Shown piece after piece: positions 60,740-64,000 of a DNA stretch of 64,000 nt (within the stretch, counting starts at the first letter, position 1; every line of letters begins with the position of its first letter). The stretch comes from Onthophagus taurus (Eukaryota > Arthropoda > Insecta > Coleoptera > Scarabaeidae). The position numbers were made by a program, and so were the translations under genes. The stretch is from contig NC_091966.1 in NCBI RefSeq assembly GCF_036711975.1, positions 2,611,501 through 2,675,500 of the forward strand, written 5' to 3'. The notes beneath the pieces were generated by a model. The model was not told the DNA's origin and did not search any database. It saw only the letters and a list, made by a program, of their open reading frames with translations.

Positions 60740-63535
60740 TTGAAAATCCTCCAAAAGCTTAGAAAATCGTTTTGATGTCTCTGGAGAAAATTGGATATTC
60801 TTGGCTATCATTGCCAAATGTTAGAAAACTCAGTATATTCATGAAAATTTTTAGAGGAGCTCTGAAAAGTGCTAAAAAACCTCTAAACACTTTTATCATT
60901 TTGGAAATACTCTGGAACGCTCAAATAATCTTTAGAAATTTTTAATGTCTTTGGAAATCCTTATAAAAGCTGCACAAAATCGTTTGAGAATCCTTTGACA
61001 ACTTTGAAAATCTTCTTAAAAGATTAAAAAACTTAAAACTTAAAAGTTTAGAAAATCGTCTTAATTTCTCTCGACAAAATTGGATATTCTTGGATATCAT
61101 TGCCAAATGTTAGAAAATTCAGTATGTTCTTGAAAACTTTTACAGGAGCTCTGAAAAGTCTTGGGAAACCTCTAAACACGTTTATCTTGCTCTGGAAGGC
61201 TTAAGTAATCTTTAGAAATTTTTAATGTCTTTGGAAATCCTTATAAAAGCTGCAGAAATCGTCTGAGAATCCTTTGACAACTTTAAAAATCCACTAAAGC
61301 TTAGAAAATCGTCTTGATTTCTTTGGACAAAATTGGATATTCTTGGATATCATTGCCAAACCTTAGAAAACCCGGGATATTTTTGAAAATTTTTAGAGAA
61401 GCTGTGAAAAGTCTTGGGAAATGTCTAAAAACTTTTATCATTCTGAAAATTCTCTGGAAATCTTTAGAAATCTTTGGAAATCCTTATAAAAGCTGCGGAA
61501 ACCGTCGGAGAATCCTTAGCCAACGTTGAAAATCCTCAAAAAGCTTAGAAAATCATCTTGATGTCTCATCAAGACAATAATCTATATCTATAGTGATCCA
61601 GCCATCGTTGCATTATATTGGCTCTAGAGTTCTGAAAAGTCTTGGGAAACTTCTAAAAACTTTCATTATTATCGAATTCCTCTGGAATTCTTTAGTAATC
61701 TGTAGAAATTTTTGATGTCACTAGAAATCCTTATAAAATCTGCGGAAATCGTCTGAGAATCCGCTGACAACTTTGAAAATCTTCTAAAAGCTTAGAAAAT
61801 CGCCTTGATGTCTTAGAACAAAATTGGATATTCTTGGATATCATTGCCAAACCTTAGAAAAACCAGTATATTCTTGAAAATTTTTAGAGGAGCTCTGAAA
61901 AGTCTTGGGAAACCTCTAAAAACTTTTACCATTCTAGAAATCCTTATAAAATCTGCAGAAATCGTCTGAGAATCCTTTGATAACTTTGAAAATCCTCTAA
62001 AAGCTTAGAAAATCGTCTTGATGTTTCAGAACAAAATTGGATATTCTTGGATATCATTGCCAAATGTTAGAAAACTCAGTATATTCTTGAACATTTTTAG
62101 AGGAGCTCTTAAAAGTCTTGGGAAACCTCTAAACACTTTTATCATTTTGGAAATACTCTGGAACGCTCAAGTAATCTTTAGACATTTTTAATGTCTTTGG
62201 AAATCCTTATAAAAGCTGCAGAAATCGTCTGAGAATCCTTTGACAACTTTAAAAATCCGCTAAAGCTTAGAAAATCGTCTTGATTTCTTTGGACAAAATT
62301 GGATATTCTTGGATATTATTGCCAAACCTTAGAAAACCCGGGATATTTTTGAAAATTTTTAGAGAAGCTGTGAAAAGTCTTGGGAAACTTCTAAAAACTT
62401 TTATCATTCTGGAAATTCTCTGGTAATCTTTAGAAATCTTTGATGTCTTTGGAAATCCTTATAAAAGCGGCGGAAATTGTCGGAGAATTCGTGGCAAACT
62501 TGAAAATCCTCTAAAAGCTTAGAAAATCGTCTTGATGTCTCATCAAGACAATAATCTATATCTATAATAATTCAGCCATCGTTGCATTATGTTGGCTCTG
62601 AAGTTCTGAAAAGACTTGGGAAACTTCTAAAAACTTTCATCATTTTGGAAATCCTCTGGTAATCTTTAGAATTTTTTGATGTCGTTAAAAATCCTAATAA
62701 AAGCTGCGGAAATCGTCTGGGAATCCTTTGACAACTTTGAAAATCTTCTAAAAGCTTAGAAAATCGCCTTAATATCTTAGAACAAAATTGGATATTCTTG
62801 GAAATCATTGCCAAACCTTAGAAAAACCAGCATATTCTTGAAAATTTTTAGAGGAGCTTTGAAAAGTCTTGGGAAATCTCTAAAAACATTTATCATTCTG
62901 GACATCCTTATAAAAGCTGCAGAAATCGTCTGAGAATCCCTTGATAACTTTGAAATCCTCTAAAAGCTTAGAAAATCGTCTTGATGTCTCAGAACAAAAT
63001 TGGATATTCTTGGATATCATTGCCAAACCTTAGAAAACCAGTATATTCTTGAAAATCTTTAGAGGAGCTCTGAAAGGTCTTGGAAAACCTCTAAACACTT
63101 TTATCATTTTGGAAATACTCTCGAACCCTCAAGTAATCCTTAGAAATATTTAATGTCTTTGGAAATCCTTATAAATCGTCGGAGAATCCTTGGCCAACTT
63201 TGAAAATCCTCTAAAAGCTTAGAAAATCGTCTTGATTTCTCTGGACAAAATTGGATATTCTTGGATATCATTGCCAAACCTTAGAAATGCCGGGATATTT
63301 TTGAAAATTTTTAGAGAAGCTGTGAAAAATCTTGGGAAGCCTCTAAAAACTTCTATCATTCTGGAAATTCTCTGGAATTCTCAGATAATCTTTAGAAATC
63401 TTTGATGTCTTTGGAAATCCTTATAAATCGTCGGAGAATCCTTGGCCAACTTTGAAAATCCTCTAAAAGCTTAGAAAATCGCTTGTCGTCTTGATGTCTC
63501 ATCAAGACAATCTATATCTATAGTGTTCCAGCCAT
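60740..63535. repeat. Tandem array E with about 965 bp higher-order repeat
   Basis: GGATATTCTTGGATATCATT (or a close variant) recurs near 60792, 61087, 61332, 61829, 62040, 62304, 62786, 63002 and 63252, with monomers of about 210-295 bp. The distinct phrase TCATCAAGACAATAATCTAT appears near 61567, 62543 and, shortened, 63500, which gives steps of about 960-975 bp and marks a higher-order unit of about four monomers. Each monomer holds AAGCTTAGAAAATCGTCTTG and CTTTGGAAATCCTTATAAA. Confidence -1.
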
Positions 63536-63539
63536 CGTT

Positions 63540-64000
63540 GCATTATCTTGGCTTGTTATGACTTGGTTTCAATTCCCTTCAACTACTATTTATATTTTGA
63601 TAGAATTTTCTGCTTTCTGATTAGCTCCAGAGAGTCCCCATTTTTTGGAATTTCTATGCGTTCGCTTTTCTATTTTCCAAAGCGACTTATATTCTTTTCT
63701 GTTTTCCTAGTCTTGCTTTGTTGCATTTTCCTAAAGGCTTCATTTTTCCGTTCAGTTATGTTTGCACACTCTTCGTCAAACCATTCTATTCCGGCTTCGT
63801 TTGGTTCCTATCTTCCTAGAGCTGATTTCTTTGTATTCACATTAAAGCTTCCTTATTATATTTTCTGCATAAAGTATGTTTCTACTTGATGCTTTATGCT
63901 CAGTTTGTCAAGTTTTGCGTTTATTTCTTTTTTTGAGGTTCGAGATTCTAGCTCTTATACTTTTCACAATATAGTCGTCGGATTCGACCACTTTTCCATT
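63540..64000 (-). mobile_element. Non-LTR retrotransposon linker/endonuclease-side relic
   Basis: The minus strand at 63690-63800 reads EAGIEWFDEECANITERKNE and AFRKMQQSKTRKTEKNISRF, then a stop. W(F/W)DEEC..A...KN.A is the spacer between the endonuclease and RT of RTE/CR1-like elements. It continues off the right edge. It is the upstream part of the element whose RT begins at 60715. Confidence -1.

Noticed and set aside
1-64000. tRNA, rRNA or known snRNA genes
   Set aside because: I looked for cloverleaf B-box strings (GGTTCGANTCC) and rRNA-like GC-rich blocks and saw none that I could support.

Overview
The window looks like nuclear DNA of an insect, most likely a beetle (the order is an inference). 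It is very AT-rich, host genes are split by short introns of about 50-60 bp with GT/AG borders, a chemoreceptor of the insect gustatory type is present, and most of the DNA between and inside genes is satellite, fold-back element or dead transposon. I found no bacterial, plasmid or CRISPR features.

Host genes, left to right: (1) 2-16019 (+), the 3' part of a very long, acidic, mostly disordered protein, probably the tail of a lemur-tail kinase (LMTK), whose kinase domain would lie left of the window; (2) 21647-23151 (-), complete GDAP1-like mitochondrial GST-fold protein; (3) 29160-30321 (+), complete DHRS4-like short-chain dehydrogenase ending in a peroxisomal SRL signal; (4) 30394-34512 (-), ECH1-like dienoyl-CoA isomerase copy 1, ending SKL, with a 3.1 kb transposon-filled intron; (5) 35687-36754 (-), a compact second ECH1 copy in which a one-base contraction of an A run removes the SKL end; (6) 39316-41237 (-), complete exonuclease 1 with a C-terminal PCNA-binding box; (7) 46003-47366 (+), complete gustatory receptor; (8) 50271-57470 (-), the C-terminal two thirds or so of an RBM25-like splicing factor (RE/RD-rich region plus PWI domain), continuing off the right side. 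I rebuilt the exons by hand; in every multi-exon gene the phases close and the exon lengths sum to whole codons.

Repeats and mobile DNA: five tandem arrays (about 150 bp units at 10280-12760; about 363 bp at 17440-20635; about 165-175 bp at 23640-27139; about 190 bp at 58690-60170; and monomers in a roughly 965 bp higher-order pattern at 60740-63535). A family of hairpin-rich sequences built around CTAGTTCTAGG and GGGTTTAGCCG palindromes is scattered over at least eight places. There is a frameshifted mariner-type transposon inside an array (27142-28833), a Tc1 relic, several TA- or TTAA-flanked fold-back elements (one with two 649 bp arms), and at least four kinds of broken non-LTR retrotransposon, some nested in each other with visible target-site duplications.

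Working together: DHRS4 and ECH1 copy 1 face each other tail to tail, 72 bp apart, and both end in peroxisome-targeting tripeptides, so this is a small local group of peroxisomal redox and beta-oxidation genes. The other genes are functionally unrelated neighbours. The most interesting signals are the birth and nesting of satellites inside transposable elements, the rearranged ECH1 pair, and the hairpin family.
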